DNA of 64,000 nucleotides from Isoetes taiwanensis (taxonomy: Eukaryota; Streptophyta; Lycopodiopsida; Isoetales; Isoetaceae), in contig JAJEKV010000752.1 in assembly GCA_021234155.1 (NCBI GenBank), positions 33,031 through 97,030 of the forward strand, in the 5' to 3' direction. A program made the translations under genes and the position numbers. The first letter of the stretch is position 1, and every line of letters starts with the position of its first letter. The notes beneath the pieces were generated by a model. The model had not been told where the DNA came from and ran no database searches. It saw nothing but the letters and a program-made list of their open reading frames with translations. Shown here piece after piece: positions 48,007 to 59,763 of the stretch.

Positions 48007-51000
48007 TTGATATACCCACACCTCTTATTTTTTGTGGCTTTTATGAAATTTTTGTCTGCATCTTTTGCTTTATAAATTATCTATTTCAAAGTTCTATGGA
48101 TATCTATTGACATTGCACAAACGGAAAGAGTGTCTTATTTTGGCAAGAGCGTTGTGGTTCTTGTACCTTCTCCCATTTTATTTTGCCCTGAAGGGGTCCA
48201 ATAGGAAAACTATAGATTAAACAATAACCTTGCCTCTTTAAGGCCGTCGTGTGTCTAGGTGTATTTGAGTTCACTTTTCTACACACTTATAAATTCTTGT
48301 CTTTGGGCTAGGCATTGCTGCCATTTTTTAAGGGCCTAAACCAGAAAAAGACAAGCCCAGAAGATAATTATTTGACAATATACAAGTAAGGACCCTTTCT
48401 ACAAAAGAAGCAACTAGTCAAAAGCACGTTTGATTACTTTGCATAGAAAATTATAGGATATAGTATGGATGGGATTTTATAATATAAAATTAAATACGAT
48501 TACACAATGCAGTTTGAGCTTCCAGGCTTATCCACACATTGAGGAGCTATGCTTTCTCAGCTTATTTTTTGTAAGTGTAATTTTTTAATGCTATAGTATT
48601 TTGAAGAGGATGCTTGAAGCCGAAAGTGTAGACTTAATTTAGATTTACACAGAAGCCTTACATAGTGGCCTAGAAAGACCCCAAAAAACATGTTGGCCTG
48701 GAAATTCTTCCAAGTCTTGAAAAAACTAGTGTGTCCTTTTAGGAACCATGGCACGAACAAGCCTAGAAATTTTTGTCCCAAAAAAAAATGTGTCTTTTTT
48801 AGGCACCATGGTTTTAACATGTCGCCAACGATTACCCATTGTACCAAAATATATTACCCATTGTTCTAACATGACACTCCCATATATTTACAAAGTGGGA
48901 CACAACATAGTTAGACTAGCCTTAAGAGTAAAAGGGATCCTTTGCAAAATTACAGTTTAGCTTGGTGAATATTCAATTACTCAATCTTGATTGATGTGTT
49001 AGTTTGAACCGCATTGAATAGGATATGGAGAGGATTCTCGTATATTGCAATTTCATTTGAGGTATCTTGGTTATGATGCTAGCATAAGTCTTGAGCACTA
49101 GAGAATTTGTAGATGTTAGACACATGCCTTCAAATTCATGGACTTATAAATGAAAAATTTCTCTATTTAATAAGTGCTTCAACACATCAATTTATAATCT
49201 TGCTTATGCATTTCAATATATCTAAGATCTTGTTTATGCAATCCAATAGATGATCTGATAGTAGAAATAAGCCTTCTCGGGTACAACACAAAGGCAGACT
49301 GCACACTTGGCCATTGTGTTTTTTCAATTCCCCTCTTTTAGGAAGTGCATGATATCATGGCCTAGAGATAGGCACATGTACAAGCAGCCTCTAATGGGAA
49401 GTGCAAGCCTCAATTAGTGCAAGAATGCACCTGAATACGAGTTCCAAATATTTTGGAGCTAATATATTCACATCCAGTATATGGTCTTTAACAGATATCA
49501 TTACTAATTTCCTTTTTTAAATTATAGATACTTTGATGCTGCATGCAAGTATAGATGGCCTCAATGTGTGGAGAAGCATTTGCTGATTTTGAATTGGATG
49601 TTTTTTATTTGGTATTCGCCTCTCCTTTAAGGAATGCTGGAACTAAATTGCTTAAGAGTTTTAGAATTTAAGACTAGTGACCATTGGAGAAGGCCACATA
49701 TTTCTTTTACAAGATTTTGGACCTTTGTTGCTTTTTTGCTAAAGTAGTTGTAACTTTTACCCACAAGTCCTCATTCCATATAAGCCGGGAGACAAGAAAT
49801 CCCCATCATATCATATACTCTGCAAGCTTCTTCTGGATTGCGGGCAATTGTTGATAAAAGATCTGGAAGTAGAAGTAATAGGGTATGAATGGCTAATGAT
49901 TCGTACTCATCTTCTCTGCTATGCTCAATATCATTCAACAATTCATACAGACCATGTGGACCCCTCTTGGTATGAACTACTAATCACAATCCTGGCCTAG
50001 TGTTCAACGCTGCTGCTGTTAATTTAAATTCAGACCACAGTTTACATGACAGTTACACTGTAAAGAGAATGTATATCCTAACATATTTATGACAAACAAA
50101 TTGCCTCATCAACTATTTTTGAACAAAGAAGAGAAAGGTCACCTTTGAGTGTAGGGATGACAATTTTTTTTTTCCTAGCCTGTCTTTCAATAGGCTAACC
50201 AGGGCACTCCTTGTTTGCTTTATAGATAGTTGTCCACTGGCAACTGGATTCAAGTATGCAAAACCCATAAATCACACATGGCCTTTTGATGATCTTGCTC
50301 ATACCTTACTTTCAAATGCCCCGATGCTGACAACCGGATATAGAATAAATTGTTATAGATGTCATTTCTTAATTTAACACTTAATGATTGCATCGAGCGG
50401 TTTTAAAGGATTCTACATTTCATGTGGACACCTGTTGGTATGAACTACTTTAACAAACCACAGTTCACATGACAGTTACACTGTAAAGAGAATGTATATC
50501 CTAACATATTTATGACAAATTTCGTCATCAACTATTTTTGAACAAAGAGGAGGAGGTGGTCACCTTTGAGAGCACCGATGTTGATGGGGCCATCGTCATA
50601 CCTTGGCAAAATATAATAGAAACAGTGAATGAGTGCATCTCTCCAGACTGATGGCTAGAAGGAAAAAAGAAAAAGCATGTAAAGGGCCATACATTTTTCG
50701 GCACCATACGATCGAGCCACCCATGAGAATAGATTCTCTGTATACCTGTTTCCCAAATGCCTAAGGTGCCATTTATTTTAATATACCAACCGGTGGAAGA
50801 AAAGTACAATGCATTAAACGTAATGAAGAAGAAATAGTCCATAAGCAAAGGGCCATTGCATTTTATGCACATATCTAGGAGGCTCCAATGTGCCCCTAGC
50901 TGTACATGATCTGCTGTAATAATTGGTCTCATAGAGCCAAGCTGTCTTCCATAGACGTTAAAATAATTCTCTTTCTTAGTCAAGAATGTGATTTCTCCTG

Positions 51001-51073
51001 CTGTCATATATTTGTTGCTTGCTAACGGGGAAATTTTAAGGGTAACAGAACAAGTAAGAATTTTCCTTAACAG
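48007..51073. other. No recognised gene; segmental duplication inside
   Basis: Parts of 49953-50158 recur at 50421-50575: CATGTGGAC.CCT.TTGGTATGAACTACT, ACATGACAGTTACACTGTAA, CATCAACTATTTTTGAACAA and GGTCACCTTTGAG. The minus frame at 50528-51007 (159 codons) has no known motif. Near 48730 and 48790 the word GTGTC.TTTTAGG.ACCATGG is repeated. Confidence 0.5.
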
Positions 51074-51267
51074 GCTCTACACCATCTTTGAAGAAAGATA
51101 TCTGATGCCTCGCAGGCTCCTCCTTACAGGGACTCCTATACAAAGTAATATATCTGAACTTTGGTCTTTGCTCCATTTTTGCATGCCTCTTGTATTTGAC
51201 GATCTGCAGCATTTTGTTGCTGCATTTGGGGAAGTCTCTACAGCAGCTCCTAGAGAAATTGATTCAG
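51074..51267 (+). pseudogene. Single exon of a SNF2-family helicase (CHR10/ALC1-like)
   Basis: After a TTTTCCTTAACAG acceptor the exon encodes [20 protein letters not shown] then [17 protein letters not shown] and a FVAAFGEVS segment. It ends at a GATTCAG/GTGCTTT donor. LTGTPIQN-type followed by ELWSLLHF is helicase motif III of SNF2 ATPases, which remodel nucleosomes. The wording is closest, from memory, to the plant CHR10/ALC1 group. No DEGH box, motif I or C-terminal helicase exon is visible within several kb, so this is either a stray exon or part of a gene with very long introns. The exon itself is open. Confidence 0.75.
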
Positions 51268-52819
51268 GTGCTTTGGTTATTCAAGTACTACACAAATGTC
51301 AAGGTTGGCTTCGTTCAGATGTAGGCTTTGTGCGGAAGCAAGATAAAGAAGTCTGGTTATCTGCATTTTATCCTGTCTAGTGATGGTACAGAAGGTTGGT
51401 AGGCTGAAACCTTTGTGCCTTAGTGCAACACTTCACTAGGTAGTAGGTCATGATGTAATAACTGGAAAATGGTCTGATCTCCAACTTTCTTGAGGCAGAG
51501 AGTACTTCAACATTGGCAGAGAAACATAAGATGCAGCTCATTATTTCCCTTTAGGCCATGAGTAGATAGCTAACCTGGGGGCTCCAATATGCAGGCATTT
51601 GATGGAGACAGCTACTCCTCTCCTGCTGAATTTGGGATCTGATGTCGTCATTATTTTGTGTAGCATCATGTCCAAGGCCAACATCTCTGATCCTTTTGAG
51701 CTTGAAGATATTCTTTTATCTCTTTGCAAAAATTTCTCAAAATCACGGAGACACTGCCTTGAACACTGCTCATTGGCTCTTAACTTCTTTAAAAGAGGAA
51801 ATTTTTGCACCTGTTATACAACAAACGCAGACCACCAAATGAAATCAAAAGTGCCACTATTAAGTGCTTAACCAAATATCGATCTACTGTGTTGTCATAT
51901 AGTTCCTGCTCTGTTATGGCTGAGACTTAGAATATATTTGTTTTTACACATCACCTATTGTGCTATAGCTGTACATGATCTATACACATGGTTTCCGATC
52001 TTCTTCCTTCTAATAAATGGCTTGATGCTAGCAAACCTTCGCTTATACAGCCTATGGCATTGATAGGAGTGTACTCTTCTCTAATTTCAAGATGTATATT
52101 CCCTGCATTGCTTCTTCCTGTGTAAAACCTCTATGGGCGTAGCTCTAAACTTCAGTCTCAATAACATGTTTAAGGAGAAAGTTTACATGCTATAAGATAT
52201 AGTTTGTCTTCCTTAAAGAGTTTTGCCTTAAAAATCTCTTCAAGGAGGTGCTCAATCAATTTGCTCTGACTTGCATCCAAAATCTTAGAAATCCTGAAAT
52301 CTGCTATAGCACGCTGAATTCTAAACACATGCTATGTACTAAAATCTTCTTTGGTCTTATTTCATTTGAACAGACAGGAAGGGAACAGTGCTGACAAATA
52401 TTGACAATAAAATATCTTCTGCCATGGAAGACCCAATGATGTTTTTGCAGACTATGAACCAGATTGTTTAAGGACACATGCTACAGATGTAAATGGCAGA
52501 TAAAAGAGAGAGAATTGATTGCTTCCTGATCAAATGTTCCATTGAACTTGTGAATCATGATATATAAGACGTGCCAAGACATAAAAATCAAGCCATGACA
52601 AAGCTCATCTTATTTAACATGATCGCAATATTGGAACTTCTGCATTTGATAATATTGCATGGAGGAATCCTACATGAGTTCGCATCTACGAATCTGCAAA
52701 AAATAGGATGAACTATGCAAGCCCTGCTTGCTCTGAGCAACCATGGTTCTTCAAATAGAAGACTTAAGCAGCAACCACGGTTCTTCTAAGCCTCTACCTA
52801 GCTGCGATGCCAAATCCCA
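51268..52819. other. No recognised gene
   Basis: A pair of overlapping frames at 51541-51871 (minus 89 codons, plus 90 codons) has no known motif. I looked for further SNF2 exons and found none. Near 52740-52790 the word CAACCA.GGTTCTTC is repeated. Confidence 0.35.
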
Positions 52820-53245
52820 GGTATGAAGCCATATTCAGATGCATACTTTTCGTTATCACCTGAGGGCTTTCTACAATGCCAGGGACTACTTCATGCTCCA
52901 AACCAGAGTACTCTCCCTCTGTATTCTCCCGAATGACCACAATATTCGGATTATTATGGCGAGTTTTCAACTCAGTAAGACTCTCTTACTGAAGCAATGA
53001 ATAAGAAAAGCGAACAAATCCAATTTCTTCAAGGCATACCTTGTTCTTCTTGATAGAATTAATAACTTCGTCAGGAACCCTATCCATTTTTCCAGTAACT
53101 TCATATGTATCAAAATTAAAGAGGGGCGTGCTTAGCTTTCATAGCCTAGACAACTGCACTTGTTACAAAAGATTCAATGCCATCCCCAGGGATCAATGTC
53201 ACAGGTCTGGGTGGTCTGGGCATGTAAGTGATATTTCGGCAAAAC
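52820..53245 (-). pseudogene. NAD-dependent isocitrate dehydrogenase subunit, decayed
   Basis: Family role: mitochondrial NAD-IDH oxidises isocitrate to 2-oxoglutarate in the citric acid cycle. Seen on the minus strand: RNITYMPRP (53245-53215), RPVTLIPGDGIESFVTSAV, then FDTYEVTGKMDRVPDEVINS and IKKNK (about 53040). A shortened LDLFAFLIHCFS segment follows. Next comes NIVVIRENTEGEYSGLEHEV (about 52890-52950), VVPGIVESPQVIT and a YASEYGF piece. The order and spacing match the plant IDH regulatory-type subunit from just after the transit peptide to about mid protein. A glycine-rich segment of about 20 residues and several others are deleted, there are stops (TAG in the SAV-stop-AMKAK stretch) and the C-terminal half is absent. 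No introns separate the pieces, so a retrocopy is possible. Confidence 0.88.
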
Positions 53246-55404
53246 CCATTACTCTGTTAGGGCTAATATATTAGCAGGCAAGACTGGCAATGTGATCCAT
53301 TGCACTGGGATCGGTATACTTACTTCTCTCCTGAACAAAGAGTTTTTTGCCAGAACAGATCCCCAAGCATTTGAAAATCATTCCAGAATTGCTCATTCCG
53401 GAAGCCTATTCTTATCTGTCCATTTCGAACTGTAATCAGATTGAAGTCTCTCCACTTCCTTTGCATGCCTCATATGAGCAGGGAAAAAAGTCAATGATTA
53501 CTGGAAATGAAAGATTACCTTTGCAAAGCTATCTATAGTTTTCTACCCCCTTTTGTACAGAGGAGTGTAATTGCCATCAATTAAGTCTTGGCCAGGAACA
53601 AAGAAAACAATTCTCCATGCAGTGAAGTTTCTGTCCCCATTTCAATAATCAATTCATAAATCAGAAGCATAAGAAGCTGAGTGGCACCTCCGCCAAGATC
53701 CATATTTATCCTCCTCAGATGGGCAGCAATCAATGAAATGGAACTTAATGCCTCGTGTTATATTCTCCCATTCTACTATCAAGGAAAAAAGGTACTGAGG
53801 CATATGCAAACATCATATGCAAGATGCTTAAGTGAATCAGTTAAGCTTAAATATGTTTGTGGATGTCTCAATATGGATATAAGTGGTAAGATGCAGGATA
53901 TGCTAGACAATAGAAATGCCAAATGATAGAAACTCCCATAAATAAAGCGAAAAACAAAAGCATCAAAGAGTAGATCTAAGAAAGACATCTTAAAGTCAGT
54001 ACATTGGTGCTTACATTTACATTGTGTACACTACACTGTCAGAATCCTGTAAATCCATCCACAAATTTTGAACATTCTTCCTGCTATTGATGTCCTCAAC
54101 ATACAAAGGAACACACGTTTTTCAAGGAAAAAATAGGTTATCAGCATGTGCCGCTTGTTCTGCTGTAAAATATAGTGAGATCGTCGAAAAACTCTTGCCC
54201 GAGTATCTATCATGTCGTCATAACAATTATGAACAATGGATTGTGAAAATGTTGCAGGGCTACCTAATGCGATGATAACAATCGATGCTTCTCACACTAA
54301 TCCGTGATGTTATATCATGATATACTTGTGAAGGAAAAACCAGGCCAAACGTAAGATGATCTCCACAAATAATATGGAAATGTTAATCAGAGCATAATAA
54401 ATTGAGCATGAACAACAACTTGAATAAAGACGAGCTTAAGGCTGTAGATACTTTTGCAATATCTAAAGATTCTAAGCTATTTCCACATAAATGCCGTCTT
54501 CTGGATGCAATATACATTGCCATCCACACAAATACATGTTGACAACTACCACATGATAGGAATTAGCTAGAGATATGGACTTTAGATACATAAGGAGGAT
54601 ATCTACTTATTACCCATAGCAGTTTAACACTGCTAGCATTCCTTAAATGCAAACTGCTTAGGGAGGAATTAGAATCCAGTGCACAGAACAAAAGGCGGCT
54701 ACCAAAAGAATTTGCGTTTGTAACACAATCCACCAATCGCAACAAAGGAATTAAGAAAAATATGTGTGCCAAGATACCATGTACAAAAAATGTGCCAAGA
54801 TCCGCATCACACTCGGTCTTTCCACAAACGTTTAATGTATTCAAGCAATTGGAGGGCGCACATCTGCCAAATAAGAGGCTTTCAAAATTGGCAAAGAAAT
54901 CCGTTGAGCACAATACTAATGGGAACGAGCCAATACTAATTCTCGTTCTCTCTAAATAACTTCCCACGCCCCTGAACACGCTGGAATTTTCATGTATTTT
55001 CTCCACCGTAGATGGAATCAAATGGTTGGAATAGCATCCACTTGCAAAAAAATCCCACTTGGCGTCAACGTGGACACTCTAAAATTGCTTCAAAGTGTCA
55101 ACTTGTGTTTGTGCAAACGTGCTAATGATGATAACTATAGTAAAATAATTTAATACTTGATATATCCATTCTCTCCAACATCACCTATCCATTAATATAC
55201 ATATGTATTTATTCCGGCCTCATGTTGTTAGTTGATAGAAAATCACATCAACACACTCCAAGTGCCAAATTGCTAGCCACTCCTGATCAATAAGATTATT
55301 GCTTTTATCTTTGCCAATACTTACTGTCTATAGATAGATGCAGACAAGTGGTATTGGCCTTTTCACCATGATAGACAATCACAGCAAATGCTTTACAAAA
55401 CTTT
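53246..55404. other. No recognised gene
   Basis: The longest frame, 54563-55021 minus (152 codons), is Ser/Leu/Phe-rich without a domain I know. No upstream IDH exon with a transit peptide was found here. Confidence 0.35.
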
Positions 55405-55600
55405 CACTACTACAAAAATAGGTAGAAATGGCACAAAAGTGACATTTATGCTCCGCCTTTTTATGGAGCATAAATGTCACTTTTGTGTCATTTGGGGAGC
55501 ACAAACGTCATAAATGGCACAAAAGTGATGTTTCTGCTCCGTAAAAAGGCAGAGCATAAATGTCACTTTTGTGCCATTTCTGCCTATTTTTGTAGTAGTG
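55405..55600. mobile_element. CACTA-type MITE, 196 bp, complete
   Basis: Terminal inverted repeats start CACTACTACAAAAATAGG and extend through GAAATGGCACAAAAGTGAC. Both ends are flanked by TTT (55402-55404 and 55601-55603), the 3-bp target duplication expected for CACTA elements. Inside, GAGCATAAATGTCACTTTTG and its complement repeat, so the element can fold into nested hairpins. It has no coding capacity and depends on a transposase elsewhere. Confidence 0.92.
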
Positions 55601-55650
55601 TTTGTGTTTCTATTTTTGTTTTAAAACCTCAAAGACATCTTAACCATTGA

Positions 55651-57305
55651 TTTTTTTTTTCTTTTTTGAAGGACGACAAACTCTTATTCAATATTCCAAG
55701 GAATAAAATCCCAGCAGACAAAGATAATCCACTGAGTGCGGCCACCTGTCTATGCATAAGATAAGATACCCAAATATTCCTCAAAAATCAAATGTTTTTC
55801 TCAGAAGCACTCTGAGAATATAGGTATCCCTTCATCAATCTGTCTTCCGCCTCGTGAAGAAGTTGGTCGACACTAATTGATAAGCCTTTGAAGATACACA
55901 ACCGCCTTCTTTTCCAAACAGACCACAACAACCAGCCTGAAGCTAAGTGGAAAGCCTGTTGCAGCAAGTTGTTCCAAGTGGAAGGATAAATGACGAGAAG
56001 CACCTGCTAGCTAGTCAAGGCCACATGGAAGAGAGATAATAACCATGACCAAATTGGCTGAACTTGGTCATGTAGAAAGAAGCAGTGCTCGAGACTCTCA
56101 ACTTGCCGCTTACACAGTGGGCAGAGTTCTGAAATGTGGGGATAAAACTTATGAACCAGCACATTATCCCGCAGATATCTGTGAAGGAGTTGCCAGCATA
56201 AGGTAGAAACTTTGGGATGTAGCAACTTATTCCAGACCCAGGACCACATAAGCTTCCACTGAGGAGGGGGAATGCGGAGCTGCCAACAGGGGGAACAATG
56301 TCAACATCAAAGAGCTTATGATATAACGAATGCACAAGACATTGTGCATTAATAGTTTGGGGACCAGTCCAAATAGGTATATCAACTGATTGTGAAGGAG
56401 CATCTGGCAGAATGGCAGCCAGCTTTTGCCACAGAGCTCTATCCCATCGAGATCGCATAAACTTAGTCTGAAAAGCATCCAAAGTCAACAAGTGTCCAGC
56501 CTTATACCAAGCACCAAGTGGGAGAATACTATCAAGCCTCCAATGCCGCTGAATCAATGAATGTACAGTAGCACACAGAGGCATGTGATTATCTAGAGGA
56601 ATCCACCAACACAGAGAACCTACATGTGGATACACACCTGGATTAATCTTAAATAGCACACGAACTGTCTTCCAAGACAAGTAGTCCCTTCAAGAAGGGG
56701 GAAGCATTCGGATATGGAGGAAGCTAATAAAAGAGACACCAAGGAAGAACTGCCCAAAGTGTCGATTTCCCAAAAGGAATACACTGCCCAAGTGCTTGCG
56801 CAATCAATCACATTCCAGGCAAATGTACCATGCCTGCCAAGTAGCGACAAATGAACTTAGATATCATAATTTTACTCTGTAAATGAAAGTCAATCATACC
56901 TAGACCTCCAGCAAATTTTGGTTTGATACATGTGGACCAAGCGACCTTCACAACTACACCTGTCTCAGTACCTGCCCAAATGAAGTTATGGACAATTGCC
57001 TCTTGAAACTTTGTCTGTGAGGCAAACACAACAGATGCCATATACACATGAGTGTTGCTGAGAACCTGCTTAGCAACTACTATCCTCCCTGCCAGAGAAA
57101 GCTTAGCTGTATTCCACCAAAAAAGATGCTTACATAGGCCTTCCACTATAACATCCCATGCATCTGAAGTAGAGATATGTATACCTACAGGAATGCCCAA
57201 GAGTTTAGTGGCCTTCCCTTGAGGAAGCACTTTCCATGGACACTCGTAAACACAGGCAGGGTTTCCCTTAAGAAAAATTTTTAAGTGGGTAACTTTAGAA
57301 CACTT
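55651..57305 (-). mobile_element. LINE, 3' half (reverse transcriptase end, zinc-binding segment, poly(A))
   Basis: Minus-strand frames in order. FLKGNPACVYECPWKVLPQG and TKLLGIPVG (57290-57180), LSLAGRIVVAKQVLSNTHVY (about 57090), HNFIWAGTETG, KPKFAGGLGMIDF (about 56900): these are the C-terminal part of a plant LINE reverse transcriptase. Further on, HPKVSTLCWQLLHRYL and LCPLCKRQVESLEHCFFLHD (56080-56130) form the zinc-binding segment (zf-RVT). The element ends at an A-rich tail, read as T's at 55651-55667. Frameshifts lie between frames, for example near 56250 and 56680. Its 5' half continues at 59764 beyond an insertion. Confidence 0.88.
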
Positions 57306-59754
57306 GGCGAATTTCAAGTTTGAAGGTTAGTTAATGGTGGCGAATATTTTGTTTTCTTATGTTTTGACATAGTGTTGAAGGCGAATTTTTGATTAATATA
57401 ATGGAAAATGTTTACAAGGCACGGAATTCTTTGATGTCTCATTTGGAATTCTTTGATATCTCATTTCATATTGGTAATTGGAGAAGGCAAAGTTGTCATC
57501 TAAAAATGGATAACTCGGCAACTTACGTGTCACACACAATTGTTTCTTTCTTTGCAGGTGTCTGCTACCAATCTCCATCATGTTCTTAGCTAGCATTTCC
57601 ATCATGTTATTCACATCACGCAACACAAAAAAATTGTATTAACTCAAAGATCTTAAACATTTGCCTCCGTTCTAATTCACTTGATTAATGTATAATGTTT
57701 TAGAGTATAAACAAATTTTGAAATTCAAATATCAAAAGTGCAGAAGGGGCGCTGCAAGGCCATTAGGATCACATGCCAAAGTGCTGCAAGACCATTTCAA
57801 TCACATGCCAAAAAGGTAATTTCGTGGGGAAAAGCATGGGGATAGCAAATGCTCACCACACAGGCAGCACACATCCACTATAATAACTGAAATCCGAACC
57901 ATGTCAATAGTTTTAATAAAAGCAATATAGATTCATCATTGCATATATACAAATACTTTTGACTGTGATCTGGAGCCTCAAACTATAGAGTACATATTAG
58001 CACAGCCCATTTAGAATCATTTGAGAGGGCCCAAACGAAGCAAGCTAATTGAGCAGACCAAAAAGAGGTGTAAAATCGGTCAATAATTTTGAAACATGTA
58101 TGGGCATGTATAGCCATCCGACTACAAAGCAAAGGAAACAGAAATTCAGATTGCTTCATGATATCACTTTGACTTGAGGAAAAGGTACCGAAATTTCTGT
58201 TTTGCCCAGTAAAAGTGCATTTACTTGTTCCAGAGTTTCCAATGGCAAAGGGGTTATTAATATAAAGAATTCCCTTCAACAGATCGATACCTCTCACAAT
58301 ACTTGTAAGAAGAAGGAAACAACTAATAACAAATGATTATCATAAAGGCTTAAGATGTACATGGCTTTGCAGCTGAATGATAGTAAAATAAATTGATACT
58401 TCATATGGAATATTATGGGACAAAAGCTCAGGGGAAGCTAGTGGCCACTTCAGCTAGAAGAGACCCAAATGATTGCTGCCAACATAAACTGCTTGGATAC
58501 ATCCTGCCATCTGATCCTAGAACATAAGGCTTTGGAATTACAACTTATAATGGTTAACAAGGTAATACACACAGATAAAACAGTGTTTTCAAATTATGTT
58601 CAACGTCATAGATAGCAATTTTCAGATGCATAGAAAGTGGCATACAGGTGGTCAATTTTAGAACAACTCATTTGCATTTTACAGAGGCAAAGTTACCTGC
58701 TACGATAATATATCCATTGCCCTAGCTCTATTTTTTTGCTTGACATTCTTAAGTTTAGGTCTCTTGTTTTCCAGTTGTTTTCTAGCAAAAGTCATAACCT
58801 CCTCTAAGATCTAGTAAGGGAGAAAGGAACTGATGTGTGCAGGCTCTACTATAAGAGATTGCTTACTGGAAAGGCTTTTGTGCCTTTATTGGCATAAATA
58901 ATTCTAAACAACTGAACCATAAATAAGTTTACATTTGATAGAAATAGGTTTCTCATCTGTACAAAAAAACAATTTAGGAAAGGCAATAAAATGCAAGGCT
59001 AAATACATAGTTAGTGCAATGAGACCTTGCAATCAACAACAGAGTGATTATGCTAATGCGTGCAACTATTGTTGCAGCTTAATTGTAGATCGGCTTGAGA
59101 ATATATTGCACATGCACAAAAAACTTGAAACCTAATACCCATAATGCTGACCTAGATAACGCAGTTAAGGAGACATTCTTACCTCTTCAAGATCTTTTAT
59201 ATGCTAATCCTATATCCATAACTTTTCTTATTGAGTATCCGACTGCTCGTCGCAATTGCTAGAATATCTATGAAGACAAATGGAAGATAAAAAATGTAAG
59301 AATCAAATGGAAGCATTGCTTTTATTGCCTGAGAAAACATAAGCGCATGCCCCAAGTTTTAGCTATTCTAATCAAAAATATAATCAGAGTAGTAGATCGG
59401 ATCCAATACATACCTGTGAATAAAATTGCAGTCTGAGGCAGAAATTAGTCTTGATGTAAGCTTAGGCAGGAGCACCGTCTAGATACTCATAAGAGGCGAA
59501 TCAAAGTACCATTGACAGACTTCGCATAGAGACCTAGGCGAATCCAAAGAATGTTGCCATCGTTATTAGGGCGAACTCGGGCTGGGCGGGAGCCTCCACC
59601 ATAAAATTTTGGCAAAATATAAAGAAACAAATAAATCGAGAACCTACCTCAGGTTCGTTTCGAAATTTAAAAAAAACCTTAAATTAGCAACTTAGCGAAT
59701 ATTCGCCCCTTAAGGTAAACTCGAAGGAACATCCACATCCAAAGTCCATAAAGC
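57306..59754. mobile_element. 2.4-kb insertion splitting the LINE
   Basis: The word AGAACACTT stands at both borders (57297-57305 and 59755-59763). A 9-bp duplication is typical of Mutator-like elements. The termini read GGCGAATTTCAAG on the left and TCCATAAAGC on the right, and do not form a convincing inverted repeat, so the class is open. GGCGAAT words occur near both ends. No transposase frame was recognised. The interior includes a plausible splice donor/acceptor region near 59430 but no known protein. Confidence 0.5.
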
Positions 59755-59763
59755 AGAACACTT

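Noticed and set aside
51541-51871. Further SNF2 helicase exons
   Set aside because: Frames on both strands were read; neither contains helicase motifs IV-VI.
54563-55021. Minus frame of 152 codons
   Set aside because: Long, but without any domain, start context or neighbour; composition fits AT-rich chance sequence.
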